From Erigeron canadensis (Eukaryota > Streptophyta > Magnoliopsida > Asterales > Asteraceae): a stretch of 64,000 nt of DNA. Positions 10,896 through 21,873 of the stretch are shown here, piece by piece. The DNA lies in assembly GCF_010389155.1 (NCBI RefSeq), contig NC_057764.1, positions 42,106,275 through 42,170,274 on the forward strand. The letters run 5' to 3'. Position numbers and translations under genes: made by a program. The notes beneath the pieces were generated by a model. It saw nothing but the letters and a program-made list of their open reading frames with translations. It was not told the origin of the DNA and made no database searches. The first letter of the stretch is position 1. Each line of letters opens with the position of its first letter.

Positions 10896-11755
10896 AGTTT
10901 AGCATAAGACCAAAGAGAATTTATTGTAAAAAATGTTTTCTTAAATTATAAGGCAACAATGATACGAATTACGTTTACTTAGTTTAGCATATGGGTGTTT
11001 ATCGGTTTATTTGGTTTGGGTTTTTCAGTTTTTTTTTAATTTTTGTTTTTCAAAATCGAACCAAAACCTAATTCAAAATGAAAAAACCAAACCAAAAACC
11101 AAATTAGAATTTGAATCGGTTTCGGTTTAAAACCGAAAAAACCTAATATGAAAAACACAAATTCACAATTTTTGTTTGTCTAGGTTGTGTTTCAACCAAA
11201 ATAATTTCAATTTTCACCAAAGTAGTAAATTTAGACTTGAAGTACAAATATAGATAAATAAGTAACAACTGAAACAACTAAACTCTTATTTGTATCTTTA
11301 TTAAAAAAAATTTATCAAGTTTTACATTGTTTGTCAATTGAATTATTCTAATTTCAGAAGAAATCAATATAATAAACAAATAGAAAACAAAAGTAAAAAA
11401 TACATTAATAACTATCCATACAAAAAAATATATATGTATTAAATATTTTTGATAATACATAAAAGGAATATAAGTTATTCGGTTTTTTCGGTTTAACCAA
11501 ATTCATTATCATAAACACATAACCAAACCAAAAACTAAATATATAGTTCGGTTTTGGCTACAAACCGAACCCAAAACCTAATTCAAAAACGGTTTATTTA
11601 TTTATTTATTTTTTTAAACGGTCCAGTTTACGATTTAACCGGGTAAAGACCAAACCACGAACACCCCTAGTTTAGCATAAGACCACAGAGCATTTGTTGT
11701 AAAAAAAATGTTTTCTCAAATTATAAGGCAACAATGATACGAATTACGTTTACTT
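10896..11755. repeat. About 86 bp tandem duplication, split by a MITE
   Basis: The block 10896-10980 (agtttagcataagacc ... acgtttactt) recurs as 10981-10989 plus 11678-11755, with a few substitutions. Removing the hAT element between restores two head-to-tail copies. Confidence 0.8.
10990..11669. mobile_element. hAT-type non-autonomous element, 680 bp
   Basis: The termini TATGGGTGTTTATCGG and, inverted, TAGGGGTGTTCGTGG form the TIR. A perfect 8 bp target duplication, GTTTAGCA, lies at 10982-10989 and 11670-11677. Eight-bp duplications and TAGGGGTG ends are hAT features. The interior is AT-rich with CGGTTT/AAACCG subrepeats and no transposase. Confidence 0.85.
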
Positions 11756-12960
11756 GTTGAATTAAATGTTATTGAATTTTTGATAAATTGCAAACAAATG
11801 CTACACGAGTACTGAGAATGACATCTGAAAATTTAAATTTAAGTAGACGAGTATGCTGTTCAGATGAAAAACACAATTAAATTTAAAAATTAGATAAATT
11901 ATACAAAATTACAAAGTAAAATAAGTTATGAACTAAAATAAAAAAATCATAACACCTCTTGTATAAAAGTGTATTTAACATATTAAATGAAAAAAATGGT
12001 ACCAACGAGCAAATAACTTAATGGTATAAGAATCTCACAAAAGTCTCTTAGTGATGCAATACTTAGGTTCAAGTCTTGCTACGGAAACAAAGTTTTATCC
12101 AAATTAAATATTTTGTCTTTAAATAGTACGAATAACTGATCCACGTCGCTAAAACAAATGATAATCATTTATATTATAGAGAAATTAATTAATAATGATT
12201 ATTTTTAAAAAATAAGTTGTGAAAGAACAAAATATGAGCCTAAAAGTATGCCTAATGAGAAGGGATTGACACATGACAAATCCAATGGTAAAGATCATGA
12301 AAGAGAATATGTGAAATCCATGTGTCAAAATTTAAATGTATTAGGCATACTTTTAGGCACATTAATAGGCATATTTATCATTATCCATTCTTAAAATGAC
12401 ACGTGATATAATTTTTGATCGAAACGTGTCCTTTTAAATTATTTATTTTATTAAATTAGATTTTTTTAGTTGTATATAAATTCAAATTAGCTTTTTTATT
12501 TGTATATAAATTCAATTTCCTAATTAGATTTAAAATTAAACTTTAACTCTTGGCTTTATTAATACAAAAGACATTACAAACTTATTTGATTGATCGTTTT
12601 CTCATTAATAAATTGTCTTTTTTTTTCTTTCTCGATTCTTCAACTCCTACTACTTGTACTAATAATAATAATAAGTTATTAACGTGAAGACTTCAAAAAT
12701 TCAAGTTTACGATCCGAAATCATAAGGCTATTTGTCATCATCCACAATGCTTACAAGTTCTGATTTTGATGTCCTTCTAAAAATTTAAGGTTAATCCAAA
12801 ATTTTAACTAAACATATATCATATTTATCATTACTGTATATTATAATTTAGCTTTGATCATCAGTTACCTTAACAATAATTTATTTCATACTCACAAATC
12901 ATGTATGTGACATATTCGAATTTCTTTATGATAAAATCTTTATAGCTACCTTACATCATA
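11756..12960. other. AT-rich intergenic DNA with small repeats
   Basis: The first 80 bp align with the DNA after the U1 gene of copy B (about 21190-21280), showing that the segmental duplication extends this far. A possible tRNA-derived SINE sits at about 12006-12110 (B-box GGTTCAAGTCT at 12066-12076). No ORF worth naming. Confidence 0.5.
12238..12358. mobile_element. Foldback element with 19 bp perfect arms
   Basis: GCCTAAAAGTATGCCTAAT at 12238-12256 is the exact reverse complement of 12340-12358. The total is 121 bp, fitting a short MITE. The outer boundary was not resolved. Confidence 0.5.
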
Positions 12961-13014
12961 AGAGTATTAGGACATGTATAATTGCTAAAAGGGGAATGAT
13001 TAATTCTCCTAATT

Positions 13015-13127
13015 CATTAGCCTAAAAATCCTTCTAAAACCTTATGAATGTGACAAATAGATTTCACTTAATCTCTCCCCCCCCCCCCCCCCCCCCCGCG
13101 CAGATTAGAAGGATTTTTAGGCTAATG
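13015..13127. repeat. 23 bp perfect inverted repeat around a 21-C tract
   Basis: The arm at 13015-13037 (starts CATTAGCCTAAAAATCC) is exactly complementary to 13105-13127. The 67-base loop contains 21 consecutive C at 13077-13097. It is probably a MITE arm pair; the homopolymer may be miscounted in the assembly. Confidence 0.6.
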
Positions 13128-13139
13128 TTTAGAATAATC

Positions 13140-13490
13140 CATCATTTTTTTTTGCTAAAATATTAAGTGATAATAACTACAAATAAACCAATAAAATTAG
13201 CTAATCACTGACACACTAAGCAAAGTCCAAAGCCAAGTTATACCCCACGTTAATAAGATCATGATTTAACTCATAAAAAAAAAAGTCAATGAAGTTACCT
13301 AATCTCGTACGGTTACACTAGCAAGGTCGAAAGCTAACTTATACCTAACATTAATTAGATCTGTCATGTCTATATTCTAAATTAGGAAACTAAAGTACTT
13401 GAATTGTAGATGAATTGAAATACCAACGCACTTTATTTAAGATGAATACCATTCGCCTGTTTGTCTACATATAAAATGACATAAGTGATC
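13140..13490 (+). repeat. Orphan third copy of the SDR promoter region
   Basis: One array unit is followed by the proximal promoter, colinear with 7536-7800: tcatgtct, aaataccaacgcactt, gaataccattc, tgtttgtct, catataaaa and agtgatcat. Homology stops just before the position of the ATG; no SDR exon follows. Confidence 0.75.
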
Positions 13491-13538
13491 ATTTCCAAAT
13501 ACAATGACGACTCAAGTCACTGTATCCAGTTTTGATTA

Positions 13539-13671
13539 GGGAAATGATATTTTTATAACATATTTTTGCCATCTACAACAATATTTGCATCATGCAGTTG
13601 TCTTATGTGCATAAAAATCTATACATTCGTTGTAGATGACAAATTTCTGTTGTAGAAATATCACTTCCCTC
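13539..13671. mobile_element. Short MITE, 133 bp
   Basis: Left end GGGAAATGATATTT and inverted right end GGGAAGTGATATTT, then further pairing through catctacaac. Flanking ttgatta occurs on both sides (13532-13538, 13672-13678), a 7-8 bp target duplication. Confidence 0.7.
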
Positions 13672-13679
13672 TTGATTAT

Positions 13680-14620
13680 ATTTATGAAGTTAAATACTTA
13701 CTTTAAATCTTGATACAGTCATACAACTAGTAATACCCTTAGACTATTCGTAATCATTTACTTTTTTCACCTACATTTTTTACTGCCATATCAGCATCAC
13801 TTTCTCACCTCTTTCACCTTCTCCTTTACCCTTTACCATTCACCTACCATTTAGACCACACTTTATTTAATTATAAACACAATACATTTAAACTAAAAAT
13901 AACATATTTCATTTATATATAAAATAAAATTACATTAAATTACTTGAATGGCCTAACAATATATAAACTAAATGGGTCAATAATATATAAACTTTTTATT
14001 TTTATTGAAAACTAAAATTAAAAATGATTACCTTTTTCATTTTTTTTTTCCTTTTGACCATTCACCTATCATTTGAACTCACTTCTAAAAAACACAATAT
14101 TTATTTTTGTTAAAGATAACATAATTCGTATTTGAAAAACACAAATGGAATGTTGAAAAACAAAAGTATAATATATATGAGGAGGACAACAGAGTACAGA
14201 CTACAATTTGCCATATTTGAGCAAAAAGACAAAAACATGATAGTATCATTTGTATTCGTTTCACTCGACGAAAGGTTTCACCTACTCCACATTCACCTAC
14301 ACGTCGTTTCACTTAGTTACATTAAAGCTTTCACCTTCATCTTCTTGCAATGTCATCTTGCTTTGCCCTCTTTTGACCAGACCTTTACAAATGGTCTTAT
14401 GATCATCTACAGAAGTTATATTAAAGGTCTGATGACTCTTTTCATTCGAAGAGTTTATAGGAAAATCATTCGAAGAGTTGAAACCTAAATAAAACCTGTT
14501 GATGCATGATGATTTTCATAATGAACGGTGATTTCTAGTGAAGGAAAAATTTATTATTTTACATGTTTTACTTTAATACTTATTTTATTTACCTAAACAT
14601 ATATATATATATATATATAT
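13680..14620. other. Intergenic DNA, no gene recognised
   Basis: AT-rich. A plus-strand open frame at 14132-14488 (118 codons) has no recognisable domain and a low-complexity composition, so it is not called. Confidence 0.4.
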
Positions 14621-14627
14621 ATATAAA

Positions 14628-14782
14628 GGGAAGTGAGTATGGATTGTCCCCATCTAAGCTTAGATGGGGAACCCTCACAATTTGGTTTTTTAATCCATAA
14701 ATATCATGGGGGCCCCATCTTTTGTTTAAAATACATATATTATTAAGCTTAGATGGGGAACAACCCCATACTCACTTTTCCC
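14628..14782. mobile_element. MITE with about 38 bp TIRs between TA tracts
   Basis: Left arm GGGAAGTGAGTATGG ... CCATCTAAGCTTA pairs with the right arm TAAGCTTAGATGGGG ... CCATACTCACTTTTCCC. Both sides abut (TA)n, consistent with insertion at TA. Confidence 0.75.
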
Positions 14783-14800
14783 ATATATATATATATATGG

Positions 14801-15140
14801 TTGGGTTATATTAGGGACTCTTTATTTTATAGACCATTATGGACATGTAACTTACACATGTGTGTAAGTTACAACTTACACATGTGTAAGTCATGGTGGC
14901 GGTGGTTATCGTCGCCGGAGGATCATGGTGGTGGTCGGAGATGATGGTGGTGGTGGTGGTGGTGGTGGTGGTTGTATAACTTACACATGTGTAAGTCGTG
15001 GTGACGGTGGTCGCCGTTGTCGGAGGATCATGGTGGTGGTCGGAGATGATGGTGGTGGTGGTGGTCGGAAATGATGAAAAATGAATGATTGGGAAGTGTC
15101 CCTAATGGTTCCTAAAATAAGGAGTCCCTAATTTAACTTA
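14801..15140. mobile_element. TIR element of 340 bp with GGT-triplet interior
   Basis: The left arm (ttagggactctttatttta) and the inverted right arm (ttagggactccttatttta) pair over about 45 bp. Inside are repeated palindromes CTTACACATGTGTAAG and (GGT)n. It is bounded by (TA)n on both sides. Open frames inside are simple-sequence artefacts. Confidence 0.7.
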
Positions 15141-15172
15141 TATATATATATATATATATATGTATATGTATA

Positions 15173-15730
15173 GGAAAGTTATTTGTAGTACATGTACTTT
15201 TTATAGTACATATGTAAATTAACTTATACACTTCTTCTTTCTTCCACCTCTGACCATCACCACCACCATGATCATCTCCGACCACCACCATGATCCTCCG
15301 GCGACGGTGACCATCTCTGGCGAGACTTACACATGTGTAAGTACATCTTTTTTTAGCATTTTAGGGTTTAAAATTTCTAGGTTGTTTCTTTCGCGAGACA
15401 ACCACCACCAGCCACCACCATCTCCGACCACCCCAACCATGGCGCCGGCGCCGACAACAAGGGTTTCGCCCGTACCGTAGCAAACCGTCAACATCTCTTG
15501 GATCGCCGCCCATCAAATCCCATATGCGTCCCTTGACGGTCAGTTTAGAACAGATAAGGGCCTTTGGCCCGTACCGTATCCACCCGAAAACGAACCTGAT
15601 TCTCGCCGGAGATGGTCGCCATCGCCGGATGATCATGGTGGTGGTCGGAGATGGAAGGAAGAATGAAGGAGTGTGTAAGTTAACTTACACATGTACTATA
15701 AAAAGTACATATACTACAAATAACCCACCC
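15173..15730. mobile_element. TIR element of about 560 bp, third in the cluster
   Basis: The left arm (gttatttgtagtacatgtac ...) pairs with the right arm over about 60 bp, including GTACTTTTTATAGTACAT. The interior holds CCACCACC/GGTGGTGG stretches and the same ACACATGTGTAAG motif as the previous element. Three ORFs of 70-91 codons cross it on both strands; none has a domain and all are rejected as genes. Confidence 0.7.
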
Positions 15731-15746
15731 GTATATGTATATATAT

Positions 15747-16842
15747 ATTATAATATATATTAAAAACAAAGTCTCGAAAAGCGTGTAAAGAATAGTATAT
15801 TTTTTATTTTTTTATTTTCACCACATAAGTTTCAATCTTTACATTTTTAACACTAAACTATAATACTTTTTAGTAAACTTTTTGTTCTATTTATTTTCAA
15901 CACAAAACTTTCAATCTTTACACTTTTAGCACTAAACTATAATATTTTTTAGTAACAGTATACTTTTTTTTTTCTTTTTACTTTCACCACAGAAGTCTTA
16001 ATCTTTACACTTTTAGCACTAAACTATAATACTTTTTAGTAAACTTTTCATTCTTTTTATTTTCAACACAAAACTTTCGATCTTTATACTTTTAGCACTA
16101 AACTATAATATTTTTTAGTAAACTTTGTATTCTTTTTATTTTTCACCAAAATATTTTAACTCTTTACACTTTTAGCACTAAACTTTCATAGTTTTTAATT
16201 TTCTTTTATTTTAAGGTACGAGAAAGCGTGTATAAAATAGTATACTTTTTATTTTATTTTTTATTTTCACCATAATAGTTTCACTCTTTACACTTTTAGA
16301 ACAAAACTTTTATAATTCTTAGTAAACTTTTTAATGTTTTTATTTTCACCACAATATCTTAACTCCTTACACTTTTAACGCTAAATTTTTTTACTTTTTG
16401 ATAATCTTTTATTTTAACTACAACATTTTAACCTTTTACACTTTAGCAACAAACTTTTTAACACATATATTAAAAAGAAATGTACAGGAAAACTTGTAAA
16501 GAATAATAAACTTTCTATTCATTTTATTTTCACCACAACATTTTAACATCTTATACTTTTAGCACTAAATTTTTAAAATTTTTTATTTTCTTTTATTTTC
16601 ACCACAACATTTAAGTCTCTTACACTTTTAGCACTAAACTTTTACGCGAACGACTTTCACTTTCACACAAAACTTTTACAGTTCATTTGTTAACTGACAA
16701 ATGTCAGTTTTTAATAATTTGAATAATACATGTTTTCTTCAAAAAGTTTATGGCACATTATCTCTTGAATAATACTGTATTTTTTATTAAATTCTTAACA
16801 AATGTAATGTCTCCCGGGGCAACGCCCGGGTGACATATCTCG
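15747..16842 (+). mobile_element. Probable Helitron with internal minisatellite and CTCG 3' end
   Basis: The 3' end has a GC-rich hairpin (CCCGGGGCAACGCCCGGG, 16813-16830) followed after a short spacer by CTCG at 16839-16842 and a T. Helitrons have such a hairpin about 10 bases before CTRR; CTCG departs from that consensus. About ten diverged units of 75-125 bp (tttattttcaccacaa ... cttttagcactaaact) fill 15810-16640. The 5' end is a guess. Confidence 0.55.
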
Positions 16843-17327
16843 TGTATGTATATATATATATATATATATATTAGGGCAAATTTTGTAAGGAGTGTGTCAA
16901 CAGCATAATATTAAAACACGCGCATCAAGTCTATCATGATTTTAACTCATCATCTACAAAAGTGATAGATTATTAATTAAGAGGAATGTGCTACAACAAT
17001 CAGTGATAATAACTGATAGATAATCCAATGAAATAATTAGCTAATCACTATTACACTAAGCAAGGCCGAAAGCTAAGTTATACCTAACGTTTATTTAGAT
17101 CATAATTTTACTCATCATCTACAAAAGTGATGGATTATAAAAATGAATTTGCTAAAACAATCGATTAGTGATAATAACTGATGAATAAGTCAATGACATT
17201 GGCTAAGCACTGATGCCGAAAGCTAATAAGTAATACCTAACATTTAATTAGATTATGATAAAAAGGTGATATGATAGATTAGTGATAGATTATTAAGATG
17301 AATTTGCTAAAATTTTTTTAGTGATAA

Positions 17328-17825
17328 CGAGTCATATGCCCGCACAATGCAGCGACAATTATGGTAATGGCCTTGGGGGGTGGTGGCGACAGGTAGTGGT
17401 GGTGGTGGAGATGACGGGTGGTGGGGCGACAATGAGAGTGAATGTAAAGTAATTAATGTTAAAGAAGGTAGTGTAATTATTTTTTTTGGGTAAAGGATAC
17501 CCTTGTGAATTTAATACAACATAATAGAATCAGTACAAGTAATATGGCTGAATTGCCACATTAGAACGTTTGCAACATACTGCAAACAACTTACAAGTAA
17601 CAAGCTAAATAGCATAACCAACTTACAGTACAAGGTAGTGTAATTATTTAAATGATTGAGGGATGTATGTTGTTAATTATTTCATTAAGAGTATTATAGC
17701 TATATTAGATGAAGATGTTTTAATTAATGAATAAAAGAAAGGGGTATTTTAAGGAGTTCAGTTCCTTAATTGAGTATTTGAAAGTGGTTACTCTTTTATA
17801 AGGTATTACAGATTATAGATATAGA
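17328..17825 (-). mobile_element. Short non-autonomous Helitron, 498 bp, inserted in the SDR B promoter array
   Basis: Read on the minus strand it begins TCTATATCTATAATCTG and ends ...GCGGGCATATGACTCG. The host sequence is A before and T after. Joining 17327 to 17826 gives gtgataa|ttaaccgata, which matches the uninterrupted array at about 7375, so the empty site is available as a paralogue. No target duplication, as expected for Helitrons. Near its 3' end it is rich in CCACC. Confidence 0.8.
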
Positions 17826-17998
17826 TTAACCGATAGATAAGTCAATGAAATTAACTAATTAAGCGTTGTTACACTAAGGCACTAAGCAAGGTCAAAAGCT
17901 AAGTTATACGTAATGTATAATTAGATCATGGTTCAACTCATCATCAACAAAAGTGATAGATTATTAAGATGAATTTTCTAAATCAATCAGTTATAAGG

Positions 17999-18262
17999 CT
18001 ATCTCCAATGTTTGTCGAAAGATATGTCTTTAAACAAGGATATGTCCAAATGCATTGAAGTATATCCTTAAAAAGGATAGGTCCTTAAACAAGGATGTAC
18101 TTTCGTGTTTTACATAGTGCAATTTCTATGTTTCTAAAGAATATGTAAGGATATTTGTATATATGTTTTAAGGTAAATTTGAGAACTTTTAAGGACTTTA
18201 AGAAAATTTAAGAATATAAGGCAGTTAATGGCGCCTAAAGGCATCTATAGCATTGGAGACAA
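17999..18262. mobile_element. MITE in SDR B promoter array
   Basis: TCTCCAATG at 18002-18010 and CATTGGAGA at 18251-18259 form the termini. The block is absent from the homologous place in copy A. Target duplication unclear. Confidence 0.6.
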
Positions 18263-18462
18263 TCTAATTATCCAAAAGTAAGTAAATCAAAATAGCTAAG
18301 CATTCCTACACTTAGCAAGCTAGGTTGAAACCTAAATGATACCAAATGTTAATTAGATCCGTCATGTCTACTTTCTAGATTAGGAAAATACACGACTTTT
18401 GGATGGAAACTGAAATACCAACGCACGTATATTTTTTAGATGAATACCATACTACTCCTGTT

Positions 18463-18493
<31 letters not shown>

Positions 18494-18537
18494 TTGACAC
18501 ATCCTACTCCAGTGTTTCAGTGATCATATCATACTCG

Positions 18538-20553
18538 ATGATGATGAGGCATTTAGTGGTCTCTAACTTCTGCAGGATTCGAATCACAGGGAAGTCAAGT
18601 TTATGGTCAAGGACCTTGTTGGGTTCTGGTGCTATAGCTGGGATTTGCACTAATAATGTTGGTGCCAAATTGGCAATATCAAGTCTTCAAAGGAGTGGCT
18701 CTTATGCTATTCACACCTTTAAGGTCTTCTTATAGATTTTTGATTACCTTAATTTATTGGAAAAGAAAAAAAAAAACTAGGTTAAGAACAGTACTCTTAA
18801 GCATGCAATTATCTTAAGTGAACTTTGAATGCCTCTGTGTTAGGCAAAGGCGATGCAGAAAGGAGAAGGAGAACAAAGATTTCCACCGCAACACCAGGAG
18901 TCTCAACCCGGAAAGGAATACCTTATGAACCCTCTCCCTCAATTCAGAAACCCCCATTACAAGCCATCTGGGAAACTCCATGTAGGTTAATTTCTTCGAT
19001 CAATGCAAATAAACCGTTTATTAATTCTGTGCTAAACAACGATTATAGTTGTCAGAGTGCAAAGAAAAAAAAAACCTTGAGTTGAACTGGTATGTTTATA
19101 AAAAATAAACAAAATATAAGATTTAAAGGTCGGGGGGTTGTGGATTTAATATTAGGAAAAAAGTTATATACATATCCTTGCTTTATCTCTAATTGTTGGG
19201 ACAGGGAAAGGTAGCGTTGGTGACAGGAGGAGATTCAGGCATTGGAAGGTCCGTTTGCTACCACTTTGCTATGGAAGGTGCTACTGTAGCTTTTACTTAT
19301 GTGAAGGGTGCAGAGGACATAGATGCAAGCGACACATTAAAAATCATAAATGAAGCAAGAGTTGAAGGATCGAGTGAGCCAATTGCTATACCTACTGATG
19401 TTAGGTATGACAAGAACTGTAAAGATGTGATAGACAAGGTTGTGGCTAAATATGGATGCATTGATATCCTGGTGAATCATCCTGCCGTGCAGTACTATAC
19501 TTACTCGTATACCTTAGATGAGATCACAGAGGAGAGGCTTGAAAAAGTGTTTAGGACCAACATTTTCTCTTATTTCTTTATGACAAGGTGCGTTCATGTA
19601 CCATCTGTTATATATTGTTTACGCTCTACATATATGATCATCTTCCTTTAATTAGTTTGTTGTTATGGGAAGGAGGGCATATATGTGTTGCCATTTTCCA
19701 TTATCTGGTGATCATTTTCCTTTTTATGGTCATCATTTGTTGCAATGATGCGTTGTGCAGGCATGCTTTGAAGCACATGAAAGAAGGAAGTAACGTCATA
19801 TGCACTACATCGGTGTTAGCTTATGTGGCCGACCCACCAAGTTGGATTGACTATATTTCAACAAAAGGAGCCATAGTAAGTTTCATAAGAGCCTTGGGAT
19901 TGCATTTGGTTGGCAAAAAAATTCGTGTGAATGGTGTTGCCCCTGGTCCAATATGGACACCGCTGCAAGCTGCAGCACTCAATGATGAGGATATAACAAC
20001 ACTTGGGTCACGTGTGCCCATGGACAGGGCGGGTCAACCTTCTGAGGTTGCCCCATCATATGTGTTCCTTGCATCCGAGGACTCCTCCTACTTTACTGGC
20101 CAAGTTCTCCATCCTAATGGTATATATACTTCTTTACATACATGCCATGTATATATTCTGGCAACAACATGAAATTAACACTATGTTCAACAAATTAAGT
20201 ATGTCATCGGTGAGCATTTTTGTTTACACATGCCATTTAGAGAGAACAAAAGAGTAATTTTTGTTATTAAACGGTTTCAAATGCTTAAAAGATGTTTATA
20301 CATAGTGACAGACCGAATATAATGGAAAGTCATAAGGTCTTTCACACTTACAAATTTGTAACAGGAACTTAAAATTAAACCCTGCATTTAAACATGTAAA
20401 AACCTAAATTCTATAAGGGAAGTGATCCTCAGATTTTTAGTATAGAGAGATTTATTATTATTGCTATTTTGTCTCTCGTATCTTCACAATGGTACGAGAA
20501 GATAGTAACATAAATAGTTCTATTTTGCAGGTGGAACAATTGTCAATGGCTAG
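18538..20553 (+). CDS. SDR copy B: NADPH-dependent aldehyde reductase-like, organelle-targeted
   Basis: Exons are 18538-18723, 18844-18981, 19205-19587, 19761-20119 and 20531-20553. The length (362 residues), phases and exon sizes are the same as copy A. The cofactor motif TGGDSGIG and catalytic Ser, Tyr and Lys (TTS, YISTK) are kept, as is the NHPA replacement. Differences from A are few and mostly conservative or surface-like (NKT to SDT, AEYG to AKYG, YEIAP to SEVAP). By eye exon 1 shows no difference in 186 bp, while exon 3 differs at 17 of 383 positions. An in-frame ATG upstream (18403) is ignored because copy A lacks it. The (TA)n tract lies about 45 bp before the start. Intron 4 is about 250 bp longer than in A. 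Confidence 0.85.
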
Positions 20554-20826
20554 CTAGCTGGTATCTCCTTGTGAGGTCCGAACATAAGTGTGATATTTGA
20601 AAATGAAATGAATGTCTATGTACTTGAAAAAAAGTGGCACGAGTATATATAAGTTGTAATCTTACAGTAAATTATATATGTATATATAATGGATGTATGC
20701 TCTGTATAAAGTTTGTAATAAAGTGTTGATCATATGACATAGGTATATATAAGTTTTAATCTTATTAAATACTATTGAAAGAGGCATGTAATTGAATGTA
20801 AGAAAAAGGATACATTGAAGTCCTCC

Positions 20827-20878
20827 ATCCCACATCGTTCGAGAGAACAAAGTGAAACAAAGGGGGTGTCTTATAAAA
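20827..20878 (+). promoter_or_regulatory. U1 snRNA promoter: USE and TATA box
   Basis: ATCCCACATCG at 20827-20837, 34 bp gap, TATAAAA from 20872, and the RNA start 30 bp later. This is the canonical plant polymerase II snRNA layout. Confidence 0.85.
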
Positions 20879-20901
20879 AGTCACAGAAGGAAACGAAATA
20901 G

Positions 20902-21064
20902 GCACTTACCTGGATGGGGTTGATGGATGATCATAAAGGTCCATGGCCTAGGTTAGTGACCTCCATTGCACTTTACGGAAGGGTGCTATCCTAAGGTCGG
21001 TCCAAATGGTCGAGCCTACATCATAATTTGTGCCAGTGGGGGCTTGCGTTCGCGCAGCCCCTAC
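20902..21064 (+). ncRNA. U1: U1 spliceosomal snRNA
   Basis: The 163 nt region matches plant U1 throughout. The 5' segment ACTTACCTG pairs with 5' splice sites. The U1A-binding loop ATTGCAC is in stem-loop II (about 20966), the Sm site AATTTGTG is at about 21025, and the final GC-rich hairpin ends ...CAGCCCCTACC. U1 starts splicing by recognising the 5' splice site. Odd points: the first bases are GC in place of AT before ACTTACC, and the U1-70K loop reads ATCATAAAG where plant U1, as I recall, has ATCAAGAAG. These could be a divergent but working variant or early decay. The gene lies 350 bp after SDR copy B, inside the duplicated segment. Confidence 0.88.
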
Positions 21065-21873
21065 CAAAGGTCTCACTTAAATTTTTTTTTGTTTTATGGT
21101 TGCAAAAACGTATCTTGAATCTTGCACAAGGCAAAAGAGCATTTGTAAAAAAACAAATTGTTGCTCAGATGACTCTAAGGCAACAGTGATACGAGTATAC
21201 AGTTACAAGTTGAATTACATATTATTTAATATTTGATAAATCACTAACAAATGTTATACTTAATTTGGGAATAACATCTGAAAAAAATATTTATATGGTA
21301 CATTTTGTTGCTATTATTAGGAGTATGTGGTTAATATACAGGTTATATATTAAGATAATCAATTTTTCAAATAATTTATAGAAGTCGATTAGGTATATAT
21401 ATGTTTTACTGCGAGCTCTAACAACTTTTATAACAAATCATTTTAAGAGTTCTAGAGATATTTTTTAAAAAACTATTTGATACAGTAGTTTATTTGTGAG
21501 ATATGTTACCAATTATCAATAGATGAATTGGTATTTAGAAGAGCTTAATTGAAACTTTGAGGTCTTAATTTCAAATCTTGGTGTGTGAGCAAATGCTCCG
21601 AATAACAAAAATAAAAGTTTTCTTAAAAATGAGTTTTCTCTATAATTAATTGGAGTTGGACATATGAAGAGATAATGATACTTAGCCCAAAATTTGCAGT
21701 CACATGCATTTTAATGCAAATTTCTTTGTATTGGTTATTACTAGAAGGTCATGTTTGGTTTTTGAAATATTTTCCATACCTTTGGGGATAGCTATGTGTG
21801 ACTATCAAATTAAGAATTCTCGGATGTCTAGGATTGAAAATCTAACTTGAAGAAGTTGGTGACTGTTATTTAG

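Larger units (their letters stand above)
16960..18400 (+). repeat. Upstream array of SDR copy B, with two insertions
   Basis: It has the same roughly 155 bp units as in front of copy A, starting near 16960. It is interrupted by a Helitron (17328-17825) and a MITE (about 17999-18262). Deleting both restores colinearity with 7058-7650. Confidence 0.75.

Noticed and set aside
12006..12110. tRNA gene
   Set aside because: It has a B-box but no acceptor stem or anticodon arm; a decayed SINE is likelier.
14753..15763. Five ORFs of 63-91 codons on both strands
   Set aside because: They run through TIR elements and GGT/CCA triplet repeats and have no domain.
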